From assembly GCA_002293025.1 (NCBI GenBank), contig DBCL01000010.1, positions 18,936-37,621 of the forward strand: DNA of 18,686 nucleotides, written 5' to 3'. The notes under the pieces were generated by a model. The model saw only the letters and a program-made list of their open reading frames with translations, did not search any database and was not told the origin of the DNA. The translations under genes were made by a program, and so were the position numbers. Every line of letters begins with the position of its first letter. Within the stretch, counting starts at the first letter, position 1. This DNA is from Actinobacteria bacterium UBA959 (GTDB taxonomy: Bacteria > Actinomycetota > Actinomycetes > S36-B12 > UBA5976). This document shows positions 1 through 6,143 of the stretch, piece after piece.

Positions 1-176
1 CGCTCTACTTTGGTTCCATGTTCATCAGTTCCAGTTAACATCCAGACGTTTTCAGCTCGCATGCGGTGCCAGCGCGCTAAAACATCAGCTGCAGTTGTGG
101 TGTAGGCATGACCAATATGTGGTGCATCATTTACGTAGTAAACAGGTGTAGTGATATAAAAAGATTTAGTGGTCAT
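1..176 (-). CDS. metG: Methionyl-tRNA synthetase, N-terminal 58 residues (cut by window edge)
   Basis: This cytoplasmic enzyme charges tRNA-Met with methionine using ATP. Only the first 58 codons are present. The translation from the ATG at 174-176 opens with the family signature FYITTPVYYVNDAPHIGHAY, which contains the class I HIGH motif (residues 21-24), followed by ADVLARWHRMR and LTGTDEHG, the usual first part of the Rossmann catalytic fold. The start leaves only 9 bases after the rsmI stop codon. No Shine-Dalgarno sequence is visible; a TAGAAT box six bases before the ATG suggests a leaderless transcript. rsmI next to metG is a common actinobacterial arrangement. Identity is very secure; the C-terminal domains cannot be judged here. 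Confidence 0.96.
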   Translation of the reverse strand, partial: MTTKSFYITTPVYYVNDAPHIGHAYTTTAADVLARWHRMRAENVWMLTGTDEHGTKVE

Positions 177-182
177 CGCTTA

Positions 183-188
183 ATTCTA
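183..188 (-). promoter_or_regulatory. -10 box of leaderless metG
   Basis: TAGAAT on the minus strand, followed by TAAGCG and then ATG. The six-base spacer would put the transcription start on the A of the start codon. The first three bases of the box are the TAG stop codon of rsmI. No convincing -35 element is seen. Confidence 0.6.
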
Positions 189-1040
189 TTCTTTGCCATC
201 TCGAACAACTATGTCATACACCTCACGCTTAGGCAGTTTTAATTGAACTGCAATTTGGCTGATGGCAGCTTTTCGATCAGTTGTGGCTAATTCATGCTCC
301 TTAACCAATTGCCCAATCATCTGGCGGACCTTTGGGTCTGCCAGATCAAGCATTGGCTTTGGGTCGGCCCCTGCCACCACCAAGGTGATCTCACCTAAAA
401 CTTCGCCTTCAGCCCAGATCGTTAATTCCCCAAGGGTTGCTCGCTTAACTTCTTGATAAGTCTTAGTTAGCTCCCGGCAAACTACTGCTTGCCGGTTTTG
501 GCCAAATACTTCTTGCATGGCATCTAAGGTTTGGAGGAGTCGATGCGGGGCTTCAAAAAAGACCATGGTTCGGACTTCTTCAGCCAAGCCAACTAATTGC
601 TTTTGTCGTTCTCCTGTTTTTCTGGAAAGAAATCCTTCAAAGCAAAATCGATCTGTTGCTAACCCCGACAAAGCCAGCGCCATAGTTACAGCAGATGGAC
701 CAGGGATTGCATCCACTTCAATTCCAGCCAATACACATGCAGCCACAATTCGATAACCTGGATCACTAATGCTTGGCATACCAGCATCAGTTAACAAAAC
801 AACTTTTGAACCATTATTTATAGCTTCTAAAATTACTGGTATTCGTTCTTGCTCTTTAGATTCATGAAATGAAATTACTTTGGCTTGCACATCTATGTTT
901 AAATCTTTTGCTAATCTAAAAAATCTACGGGTATCTTCAGCTGCAATTAGATCTGCGGAACTAATTGCAGATTTGGTGCGTTCAGATGCATCCGCTACAT
1001 CACCAATTGGGGTGCCAACTAAGACTAAAATGCCACTCAT
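186..1040 (-). CDS. rsmI: 16S rRNA (cytidine(1402)-2'-O)-methyltransferase RsmI
   Basis: RsmI methylates the 2'-hydroxyl of C1402 in 16S rRNA with S-adenosylmethionine, near the ribosomal P site, and helps start-codon selection and decoding fidelity. At 284 residues it has normal family length. It shows the tetrapyrrole-methylase fold motifs in order: GTPIGD (9-14), AAEDTRR (33-39), TDAGMPSISDPG (84-95), IPGPSA (112-117), FEGFLSRKTGER (134-145) and FFEAPHR. The ATG at 1038-1040 follows a TACCCT box with a six-base spacer, so it may be leaderless with its own promoter in the 30-base gap after the glpR-like gene. metG follows 9 bases downstream. Confident call. Confidence 0.96.
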   Translation of the reverse strand: MSGILVLVGTPIGDVADASERTKSAISSADLIAAEDTRRFFRLAKDLNIDVQAKVISFHESKEQERIPVILEAINNGSKVVLLTDAGMPSISDPGYRIVAACVLAGIEVDAIPGPSAVTMALALSGLATDRFCFEGFLSRKTGERQKQLVGLAEEVRTMVFFEAPHRLLQTLDAMQEVFGQNRQAVVCRELTKTYQEVKRATLGELTIWAEGEVLGEITLVVAGADPKPMLDLADPKVRQMIGQLVKEHELATTDRKAAISQIAVQLKLPKREVYDIVVRDGKE

Positions 1041-1046
1041 GGGTTG

Positions 1047-1052
1047 AGGGTA
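1047..1052 (-). promoter_or_regulatory. -10 box of leaderless rsmI
   Basis: TACCCT on the minus strand, spacer CAACCC, then the rsmI ATG. It lies in the 30-base gap between the glpR-like stop and rsmI. No Shine-Dalgarno sequence is present. Confidence 0.6.
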
Positions 1053-1070
1053 CCGCCTAAAAAATGGTGG

Positions 1071-1685
1071 TTAGTTGCCGCCAGCAGCTCTGCGCGGTTC
1101 CTCAATTTCCACTGTCTCTAAAGGCATTTGGGCCACTTCAGAATTTGAAGTGGCAACTTCTTGTTGGGATTTTGCTTGGGCCAACATGGCAGCTGAATCC
1201 CAACCAGCAGTTCTTGGTCCAGTAACAGTATTTGGTAGAACCGCAGAAGTTGGATTCCATTCTTTTGCTTTTTGAGCCAGTTCAATTCGAGAAACATCGA
1301 GACGTTGCTTTGGCTTAATACTTTGCAAGTCAGATTGTTGAGCAACAGCTTTCCAAGCTGCAATAAAAAATCCTGCTAACAATAAAGTTGGTGCAACCAT
1401 CATTATCCAAGCGCCTGTGAACAAACTTGCAAGTGATCCAATTATTGTTAAAGCACTTAATGTGACAACTGTTCTTTTTCTGCGGGCCGCTGCAATTTCG
1501 GTGGAAGTTGGACCTAAATAGGCAGGCAACTCTTTGCCTGGAGCACTACTTAATTTAGCCATAGATCGATTGAATGCGGCAACTTCATTCACTTCATTGT
1601 GATTAGTTATCTTCTTTAGCCACATCGGGACTAGAACTGCAGCCCAGATCACTACGATCGAAAGGTAGATAAGTCCTGATCCCAT
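1071..1685 (-). CDS. SepX/GlpR-type membrane protein, probable receptor of the Glp divisome protein
   Basis: A 204-residue actinobacterial membrane protein. Seen: a first membrane segment near residues 4-22 (GSGLIYLSIVVIWAAVLVP, followed by MWLKK), a basic segment ARRKR (67-71), two closely spaced membrane segments near 73-111, and a soluble tail from about 113. The tail has WNPTSAVLPNTVT, resembling the W-P-x-LP motif of Streptomyces SepX relatives. Family knowledge: SepX is a septal protein in Streptomyces, and the Corynebacterium counterpart GlpR is the membrane receptor of Glp, a gephyrin/MoeA-like FtsZ partner. The gene lies just after rimJ in the order galU-glp-rimJ-glpR, as in mycobacteria (Rv0993-Rv0996) and corynebacteria. 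That synteny plus the N-terminal motif supports the call; the function is inferred. Its own TACTCT box suggests transcription separate from the upstream genes. Confidence 0.75.
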   Translation of the reverse strand: MGSGLIYLSIVVIWAAVLVPMWLKKITNHNEVNEVAAFNRSMAKLSSAPGKELPAYLGPTSTEIAAARRKRTVVTLSALTIIGSLASLFTGAWIMMVAPTLLLAGFFIAAWKAVAQQSDLQSIKPKQRLDVSRIELAQKAKEWNPTSAVLPNTVTGPRTAGWDSAAMLAQAKSQQEVATSNSEVAQMPLETVEIEEPRRAAGGN

Positions 1686-1691
1686 GGGGAC

Positions 1692-1697
1692 AGAGTA
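1692..1697 (-). promoter_or_regulatory. -10 box of leaderless glpR/sepX-like gene
   Basis: TACTCT on the minus strand, spacer GTCCCC, then ATG at 1683-1685. It lies in the 49-base gap after rimJ, so the membrane protein can be transcribed independently of galU-glp-rimJ. Confidence 0.6.
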
Positions 1698-1734
1698 TGA
1701 ATGAGTTTTAGTTTTCCGCTGGTGCGACTCGCCA

Positions 1735-2361
1735 CTACTTATTCAAAAGTCGATTTACTAAACCAGTCCCAAACTCTTCTTGATGTAGTGCAAAGACTCG
1801 ATGATCTCGCCACTGACCATTGATGTGCAGATAATTTGGTCGCATTCCTTCTTCTCTGAAACCAAGTTTGGCCACGATTTTCAAGCTTGGTTCATTCTCT
1901 GGTCTAATCACTACCTCAACTCGATGCATCAGCCGCTCTTGAAACAAGTAATCAGTCAAAAGCGCTACCGCCAGAGTGGTTAGCCCTTTACGACTATGGC
2001 GTTGGTCTATCCAATACCCAACCTGAGTAGCCCGAGCTGAGCCATAAACCATGTTGCTGGCCGAGATGATTCCAACGAATTTACCCCGAACTCGAATAGC
2101 CAGAGTGACTGAACTTTTATCGCGCAAGCCTTTCTTGGCTGCAAAATAAAAGGAGGTGAACGCAGCAGCGCTGGCCGAGTCAAATGCTGGGTCAATCATT
2201 CGGTTTTGACTCAAGCCCTCAGGTGGCATGGTGGCATCCCAAGGGGTTAGCCATTCCTTATTGAAACTGCGCACCTCTTGGTAGGTGCGCTTGTCTCTAA
2301 ACCTGATCGGAGATAGTTCTAGAGACTTATACCTAAGCACTACCGAATTGCTGAATCTCAT
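1735..2361 (-). CDS. rimJ: RimJ-type GNAT N-acetyltransferase
   Basis: A 208-residue acetyltransferase of the RimJ/RimL branch, which acetylates N-terminal amino groups of proteins (ribosomal protein S5 in E. coli) using acetyl-CoA. The real substrate here is unknown. The GNAT core is visible: LAIRVRGKFVGIISASN (87-103), VGYWIDQRHSRKGLTTLAV (114-132, the acetyl-CoA loop region) and VVIRPENEPSLKIVAKLGFR (150-169), then the RimJ-like ending YLHINGQWRDHRVFAL. Its ATG overlaps the stop of the gephyrin-like gene by four bases (ATGA), so the two are probably translationally coupled. The same gene sits here in mycobacteria (Rv0995) and corynebacteria, so a role in the division cluster is possible but undemonstrated. 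Confidence 0.85.
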   Translation of the reverse strand: MRFSNSVVLRYKSLELSPIRFRDKRTYQEVRSFNKEWLTPWDATMPPEGLSQNRMIDPAFDSASAAAFTSFYFAAKKGLRDKSSVTLAIRVRGKFVGIISASNMVYGSARATQVGYWIDQRHSRKGLTTLAVALLTDYLFQERLMHRVEVVIRPENEPSLKIVAKLGFREEGMRPNYLHINGQWRDHRVFALHQEEFGTGLVNRLLNK

Positions 2362-3230
2362 TTCTGCACACTTGTAACTGGAAATACTTCAACAGTTTCG
2401 TATGGAGGTAAATTTCCATGCACCTTAATTAAGCATTCTGCTCTGGCAAGTCCACCTAGATTGGCACTTAATCCTCTGACTGTTTCATTGCCTTCTTCAT
2501 CCGTATCAACTATTCCTGGAATAAACCTTAAATACTTTAAGTCACCTGCAATTGGAGTAGATACGGTGTATGAAGCTGGTATCAATTTGGTTTGCATCAA
2601 CATACTTCTCACTGCAGGCTTTAGAAATACTTCTGATCCAATTAATGTCCCATATGTGTCACTCTTTATTAGAAATACCGATTTCTGCTCTATGGCTTTT
2701 GCGCCAACTTCAATGTCTAGATCTAAGCCGGCCTTTAAAAGTGAGATACCTAATGCTTGAGCAATCTCGTTCTTAATTAAATCACTTTCAATATCTACTG
2801 AGATCACAATTAGATCAGCAGCTGATTCCTCAACTGCTAAAAAAACTTGATCAAGATCTGACTTAATAAATATTGGGTCTAGGGTGTCAGCACCCCAGCG
2901 ACTTAACATCATTCTTAAAGCAGCGCTGGTGGCATCATCGCTAACGCCAACTCTGGCTGGTTGATCAAGTCCTTGCCTAACTGAACTTACAGATATCACC
3001 AAAGCAGTTACTGCCCCCGCAACTGGAGCTTTACGTTTATGTTGGGTGGCTAAAAGTGCCAAGGTGGCTGGCGTTAAAGCAGCGCCTTTGGGTAGAAGTG
3101 GAGCTCCTTCGTCGGTCATAGGTTCAGTAAGAACAGCGTGAGGCGCAAATATCTGTTGTAAGCCAACCCATTTAGAGCGAGGCTTTAATGCAGCTAATAC
3201 ATTATTTAGTGCTTGGTCAAACTCATTCAC
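2358..3230 (-). CDS. Shortened MoeA/gephyrin-like protein, Glp family (domain II and cofactor motifs lost)
   Basis: A 290-residue relative of MoeA/Glp, which is usually about 400 residues. The N-terminal helix (MNEFDQALNNVLAAL) resembles the MoeA start. The alignment then jumps from AVLTEPM (32-38) to LLPKGAALTPATLALLA (45-61), equivalent to the MoeA segment after domain II, so about 100 residues with the PxxDxSxMDG motif are missing. The MogA-like domain III (about 72-215) keeps its strand pattern, but ADLIVISVDIESD (138-150) replaces the GGVSxGxxD motif and GTLIGSEVFLKPAVR (194-208) replaces the LPGNPVS region. Domain IV is about 220-288. Molybdotransferase activity is therefore unlikely. 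Position between galU and rimJ, near glpR, points to the Glp role in division (inference). The GTG start lies two bases after the galU stop. Confidence 0.78.
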   Translation of the reverse strand: MNEFDQALNNVLAALKPRSKWVGLQQIFAPHAVLTEPMTDEGAPLLPKGAALTPATLALLATQHKRKAPVAGAVTALVISVSSVRQGLDQPARVGVSDDATSAALRMMLSRWGADTLDPIFIKSDLDQVFLAVEESAADLIVISVDIESDLIKNEIAQALGISLLKAGLDLDIEVGAKAIEQKSVFLIKSDTYGTLIGSEVFLKPAVRSMLMQTKLIPASYTVSTPIAGDLKYLRFIPGIVDTDEEGNETVRGLSANLGGLARAECLIKVHGNLPPYETVEVFPVTSVQK

Positions 3231-3232
3231 GA

Positions 3233-4135
3233 CTAGAGCGTGCTCACATAATTTTTTAGCCAGGATTTGAACTCTGGACCAACATCAGCTCTATTTGCAG
3301 CAAACTCAACCACAGTCTCTAAGTAGCCAGCCAAGTCTCCAGTATCAAAGCGAACACCGTCATAGATCAATCCATGAACTAAACCCGCACTATCTGGACC
3401 TTTACCTTGTGCTAAAACTTGAATGGCATCGGTTAATTGAATCTCACCACCGCGACCAGGCTTAGTATTTTCAAGGATCTCAAATATTGCTGGGCTTAAA
3501 ACATACCTACCCATAACAGCTAAATCACTTGGAGCTTCATTGGCGTCTGGTTTCTCTACTAGATCTGTAACTTGCACAACATCTGATTGAGCAGTTGCTT
3601 TAACTTGAGCCACTCCATAACGAGAAACTTCTGCTTTAGAAACTTTCTTTAGCAACAACACTGATCCACCAAATTCACTTAAAACTTCAAACATTCTAGC
3701 TAAGACTTTTGATCCTTCTGGATAAATCTCATCGCCTAGAAATACCGCAAATGGCTCATCACCCACATGTTGTTTAGCACACAAAACTGCATGCCCTAAA
3801 CCTTTAGCTGTTCCTTGGCGGGCATAGTGAATCGTTGCCAATTCAGATGCTGCTCTGACTTCTTTTAGTCGCTTTTCATCTTTTTTCTCAATTAAAAGTC
3901 GTTCAAGTTCACCATTAAAATCAAAATGGTCTTCAAGTGCTCTCTTCGCGCGGCCAGTGACAAACAAAATATCTTCAAGACCAGCAGCCACTGCCTCTTC
4001 CACTACATATTGAATAACCGGCTTATCAACTACAGGCAGCATCTCTTTAGGGGTCGCTTTGGTTGCAGGCAAGAATCGAGTGCCAAGCCCAGCAACGGGC
4101 ATAACGGCTTTTCGAACGACTTGATTTTTGCTCAT
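3233..4135 (-). CDS. galU: UTP-glucose-1-phosphate uridylyltransferase
   Basis: GalU makes UDP-glucose from UTP and glucose-1-phosphate in the cytoplasm, the sugar donor for cell-wall glycans and glycolipids. At 300 residues it has typical length. The nucleotide-binding signature AGLGTRFLPATKATPKEMLP (15-34) is intact, followed by VDKPVIQYVVEEA, FLGDEIYP in the metal-binding region, a VEKP motif, and GRGGEIQLTDAI, which contacts the sugar phosphate in this family. It is the first gene of a tight run with the gephyrin-like gene and rimJ. It is divergent from the 5-FTHF cyclo-ligase with only 48 bases between. A TAGGGT box six bases before the ATG suggests a leaderless operon mRNA. Confidence 0.97.
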   Translation of the reverse strand: MSKNQVVRKAVMPVAGLGTRFLPATKATPKEMLPVVDKPVIQYVVEEAVAAGLEDILFVTGRAKRALEDHFDFNGELERLLIEKKDEKRLKEVRAASELATIHYARQGTAKGLGHAVLCAKQHVGDEPFAVFLGDEIYPEGSKVLARMFEVLSEFGGSVLLLKKVSKAEVSRYGVAQVKATAQSDVVQVTDLVEKPDANEAPSDLAVMGRYVLSPAIFEILENTKPGRGGEIQLTDAIQVLAQGKGPDSAGLVHGLIYDGVRFDTGDLAGYLETVVEFAANRADVGPEFKSWLKNYVSTL

Positions 4136-4141
4136 AGGCAG

Positions 4142-4147
4142 ACCCTA
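4142..4147 (-). promoter_or_regulatory. -10 box of leaderless galU operon
   Basis: TAGGGT on the minus strand, spacer CTGCCT, then the galU ATG. It lies in the 48-base divergent gap with the 5-FTHF cyclo-ligase gene. No Shine-Dalgarno sequence precedes galU. Confidence 0.6.
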
Positions 4148-4183
4148 AGTGACGAATTGAGGTAATCCTGCCACGATTGGCGA

Positions 4184-4717
4184 ATGAGCCCAAATAAGGC
4201 AGAACTTCGACTCCAGGCTAAGGCGCGACGGGCCAATCGTGGCCAGCTTGAGGTCAGCTCAGACCTTATTGTCTGGATCAACCGCACTATTGCCAAAGGT
4301 GCAACCATTGCCTGTTACATCAGCAGAGCAGATGAGTTAAATACAGTCGAATTAATTGAATTACTCAAATTTGAATATCAGGTTGTTTCTCCAGTTACCA
4401 CAAGTCATGGACTTATCTTTAAAGAACATGGCACTGAGTTAGTTGTTGGGAAATACTCAATTTTAGAGCCGACAGGTGCTGAAATGCATATTTCACAAAT
4501 AGATTGTTTCATTATTCCAGCGCTAGCAGTTGATAGAACTGGAAACAGACTCGGATTTGGTGCTGGCTATTTTGATCAAGCACTGAATCAGACTCAAAAA
4601 CCAATCGTGTGTGTAGTTGCTAATGAAGATATCTTAGATTTAGTTCCAGCCGAAGAACATGATCGGCAAATTAATTTTATTGTGACTCAATCACAATTAA
4701 TTAAAACAAGTGATTAG
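4184..4717 (+). CDS. 5-formyltetrahydrofolate cyclo-ligase
   Basis: This enzyme (methenyltetrahydrofolate synthetase, YgfA family) uses ATP to convert 5-formyl-THF to 5,10-methenyl-THF, returning a dead-end folate to one-carbon metabolism. Its 177 residues match the usual single-domain length. Visible motifs: an N-terminal basic helix (LRLQAKARRANR), VVGKYSILEPTG (87-98), the phosphate/folate loop NRLGFGAGYFDQAL (121-134), and a late EEHDRQINFIVT equivalent to the family's HD-x(2)-x-x-x-I-x-T ending. The ATG is the first in frame. There is no clear Shine-Dalgarno sequence; CACGAT lies at the leaderless -10 position but is a weak match. The gene end overlaps the convergent crcB by 17 bases. 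It is adjacent to galU in mycobacteria too (Rv0992c). Confidence 0.93.
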   Translation: MSPNKAELRLQAKARRANRGQLEVSSDLIVWINRTIAKGATIACYISRADELNTVELIELLKFEYQVVSPVTTSHGLIFKEHGTELVVGKYSILEPTGAEMHISQIDCFIIPALAVDRTGNRLGFGAGYFDQALNQTQKPIVCVVANEDILDLVPAEEHDRQINFIVTQSQLIKTSD

Positions 4718-5018
4718 TGAGATTAAACACGATGAAGCAGCTAATCATTGTCACAACTGCGTAAATCCAAGCAGTTAAGCGGGGTAGTTGTTTTAACTCC
4801 ATTCCAAAAGTACTAACTGTTGTTAATGCACCAGCGAATCCCGCAGTTAGCACAATTTGAGTATCACCAGAAGTTTCACTTAAGAAGAAAGCGATCAAAG
4901 CAGCACCAGAAATATTTGCCAGCAATGTGCCCCAAGGGAAACTCTGATTGAATCTACTTAGTAAATATCGAAGAGTTGCCCCAAAGGCGCCGGCTAGAAA
5001 TATGTAGATAATTGTCAT
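4701..5018 (-). CDS. crcB: CrcB/Fluc fluoride channel subunit, downstream copy
   Basis: A 105-residue four-helix membrane protein of the Fluc/CrcB family, which exports fluoride as a dual-topology dimer. Seen: TLRYLLSR near residues 15-22, GTLLANISGA (30-39) with the conserved pore Asn at 35, and GFAGALTTVSTFG (60-72), matching the GxxGGxTTFSTF box, although the first Phe is Val (68) and the second is kept (71). The start overlaps the stop of the upstream crcB copy by four bases, so the two are translated together and probably form a heterodimer. The gene end overlaps the plus-strand 5-FTHF cyclo-ligase by 17 bases. Confidence 0.9.
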   Translation of the reverse strand: MTIIYIFLAGAFGATLRYLLSRFNQSFPWGTLLANISGAALIAFFLSETSGDTQIVLTAGFAGALTTVSTFGMELKQLPRLTAWIYAVVTMISCFIVFNLTNHLF

Positions 5019-5371
5019 TTAGTTAACTGCAATCCAATTTTAGAACCTAATGCCACTGCGCCAACTGCGATTAAAGCTGTTAGTGCTAACAAAGAGAAGC
5101 CTAAAATTTGGGAAAGGTCAATACTTGCAATTGCGATAACTTGAGACATGCTAGTAAATGCACCTAAAAATCCAGTAATCACAGCAGCTCTAATTAGTTC
5201 AGTACTTAGAACTTTAGCTAGCAAACCAATCAACAAACAACCAATTGCGTTAATGATCAAGATGCTCAACCAGTCTCGATCAATTAACTGATCTATTTGA
5301 AATCTAACCAAACTGCCTAAGCCACCACCAATTGCCAGGCAAGTTAATGCTGCTTTAGAGAACCGATTCAC
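5015..5371 (-). CDS. crcB: CrcB/Fluc fluoride channel subunit, upstream copy, divergent
   Basis: A 118-residue membrane protein of the same family and first gene of the pair. It retains the GGGLGSLVRF opening (15-24), ILIINAIGCLLIG (38-49ish) with the conserved Asn at 41, and GFLGAFTSMSQV (67-78). The last lacks both phenylalanines of the fluoride pathway box (Met75 and Val78 at those positions). It is probably the specialised half of a heterodimer with the downstream copy; whether it lines its own pore is uncertain. It starts with GTG, preceded by TAGGCT and a six-base spacer, suggesting a leaderless GTG start. There is thus no room for a fluoride riboswitch in a 5' leader. Confidence 0.85.
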   Translation of the reverse strand: MNRFSKAALTCLAIGGGLGSLVRFQIDQLIDRDWLSILIINAIGCLLIGLLAKVLSTELIRAAVITGFLGAFTSMSQVIAIASIDLSQILGFSLLALTALIAVGAVALGSKIGLQLTK

Positions 5372-5377
5372 CCGCTC

Positions 5378-5383
5378 AGCCTA
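5378..5383 (-). promoter_or_regulatory. -10 box of leaderless crcB pair (GTG start)
   Basis: TAGGCT on the minus strand, spacer GAGCGG, then GTG at 5369-5371. It supports GTG as the true start and lies in the 32-base divergent gap with fmdB. Confidence 0.55.
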
Positions 5384-5391
5384 GATTGCTC

Positions 5392-5397
5392 CATACT
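5392..5397 (+). promoter_or_regulatory. Probable -10 box of leaderless fmdB-type gene
   Basis: CATACT (five of six bases of TATAAT-like TATACT), spacer TATCCC, then ATG at 5404. Same spacing as the TANNNT boxes elsewhere in the window, with C in place of the first T. It selects the ATG at 5404 over the in-frame ATG at 5386. Confidence 0.45.
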
Positions 5398-5403
5398 TAT
5401 CCC

Positions 5404-5640
5404 ATGCCTACCTACCAATATGCCTGTACTAACTGTGAGCATGAGTTTGAGATTGTGCAGTCTTTCACTGACGATGCACTGACTATCTGCCCACAGTGCC
5501 AAGGAGCTATTCGTAAGGTGTACGGCGGGGTTGGTGTGCAATTCAAGGGTTCTGGCTTCTACAAGACTGATTCCCAATCACCAGCAAAGCCAGCACCGGC
5601 TAAAACGGAAGCACCTAAACCCAGCACCCCTGCTTCCTAA
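5404..5640 (+). CDS. FmdB-family zinc ribbon protein
   Basis: A 78-residue small protein starting MPTYQYACTNCEHEFEIVQSF, the hallmark of the FmdB putative regulatory family. Two CxxC pairs (C8/C11 and C29/C32) form a zinc ribbon in the first 40 residues. The tail is low-complexity, rich in Pro, Ala, Lys and Thr (about residues 55-78), probably disordered. The start at 5404 fits the family's MPTYxYxC beginning; the upstream in-frame ATG would add six atypical residues. The biochemical role of the family is not established. It is followed 65 bases later by the RcpC/CpaB-like gene and mscL, an order also seen in other actinobacteria. Confidence 0.88.
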   Translation: MPTYQYACTNCEHEFEIVQSFTDDALTICPQCQGAIRKVYGGVGVQFKGSGFYKTDSQSPAKPAPAKTEAPKPSTPAS

Positions 5641-5693
5641 TCAGCTGTGCATAACTAAAAAACATTTATCTGATTTGATCTTTACTGCACCCT

Positions 5694-5698
5694 GGAGG
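5694..5698 (+). promoter_or_regulatory. Strong ribosome binding site of the RcpC/CpaB-like gene
   Basis: GGAGG seven bases before the ATG at 5706. It shows that this gene, unlike several neighbours, has an untranslated leader. The 65-base gap upstream has no clear terminator and no consensus promoter. Confidence 0.7.
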
Positions 5699-5705
5699 TA
5701 GCAGG

Positions 5706-6143
5706 ATGAGATTAAAACTGAACTTTATTGATCAACCAATTCCCAAGAAAATTCGAAAGCATCGCAGACTTTTAGCAGCACTGTTGGCTGGCTTGGCTGT
5801 ACTTACATTTGGTTCAAGTCTGAGCCAAAGTAGAGCTGAACCAATTAGCAATGAACTAATGACTTTGATTCCAACCTCAAAAGTTGCTGTTGCTGTTTCA
5901 ATTGGAACCGAACTAACCAAATCTTGGTTTAATCCAGGTAGGAAAATCGACTTAGTGGCAAGCTTGAATGGCAGCACTGCAATAGTGGCGCGGAATGCCG
6001 AAGTGATCTCAATTGGTGGTTCGAGCAGTTTCTTAGGCAACCAAAATCAAGAAGTACTTGTGGCAATTAATGAATTTGAAGTATTAGGTGTTACCGCTGC
6101 AATTCATGATCAGAAACTAACCGCAATTATCAAACCTAACTAG
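5706..6143 (+). CDS. RcpC/CpaB-like exported protein lacking a clear SAF domain
   Basis: A 145-residue protein with a basic N-terminus (KKIRKHRR, 14-21), one hydrophobic segment (LLAALLAGLAVLTFGSSL, 22-39) and an outward soluble part. TSKVAVAVSIGTELTKSWFNPGRKIDLVAS resembles the region after the SAF domain in CpaB/RcpC pilus assembly proteins (AVAVxVD...LLRPGDRVDVLAT), and the ending EVLVAINEFEVLGVTAAI...LTAIIKP resembles their last strands. The SAF domain that normally lies between the membrane segment and this region is missing or reduced to a few residues. Neighbours fmdB and mscL match actinobacterial gene order for RcpC/CpaB-like genes. No pilus genes are near. Function unknown; family assignment moderate. 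The stop is directly followed by the mscL hairpin. Confidence 0.65.
   Translation: MRLKLNFIDQPIPKKIRKHRRLLAALLAGLAVLTFGSSLSQSRAEPISNELMTLIPTSKVAVAVSIGTELTKSWFNPGRKIDLVASLNGSTAIVARNAEVISIGGSSSFLGNQNQEVLVAINEFEVLGVTAAIHDQKLTAIIKPN

Noticed and set aside
2358..3230. Annotation as a working molybdopterin molybdenumtransferase
   Set aside because: About 100 residues and the three signature motifs of the active site are missing; annotation transfer from MoeA would mislead.
5372..5403. A fluoride riboswitch in front of the crcB pair
   Set aside because: The gap to the divergent fmdB is only 32 bases and crcB appears leaderless, leaving no room for the riboswitch structure.
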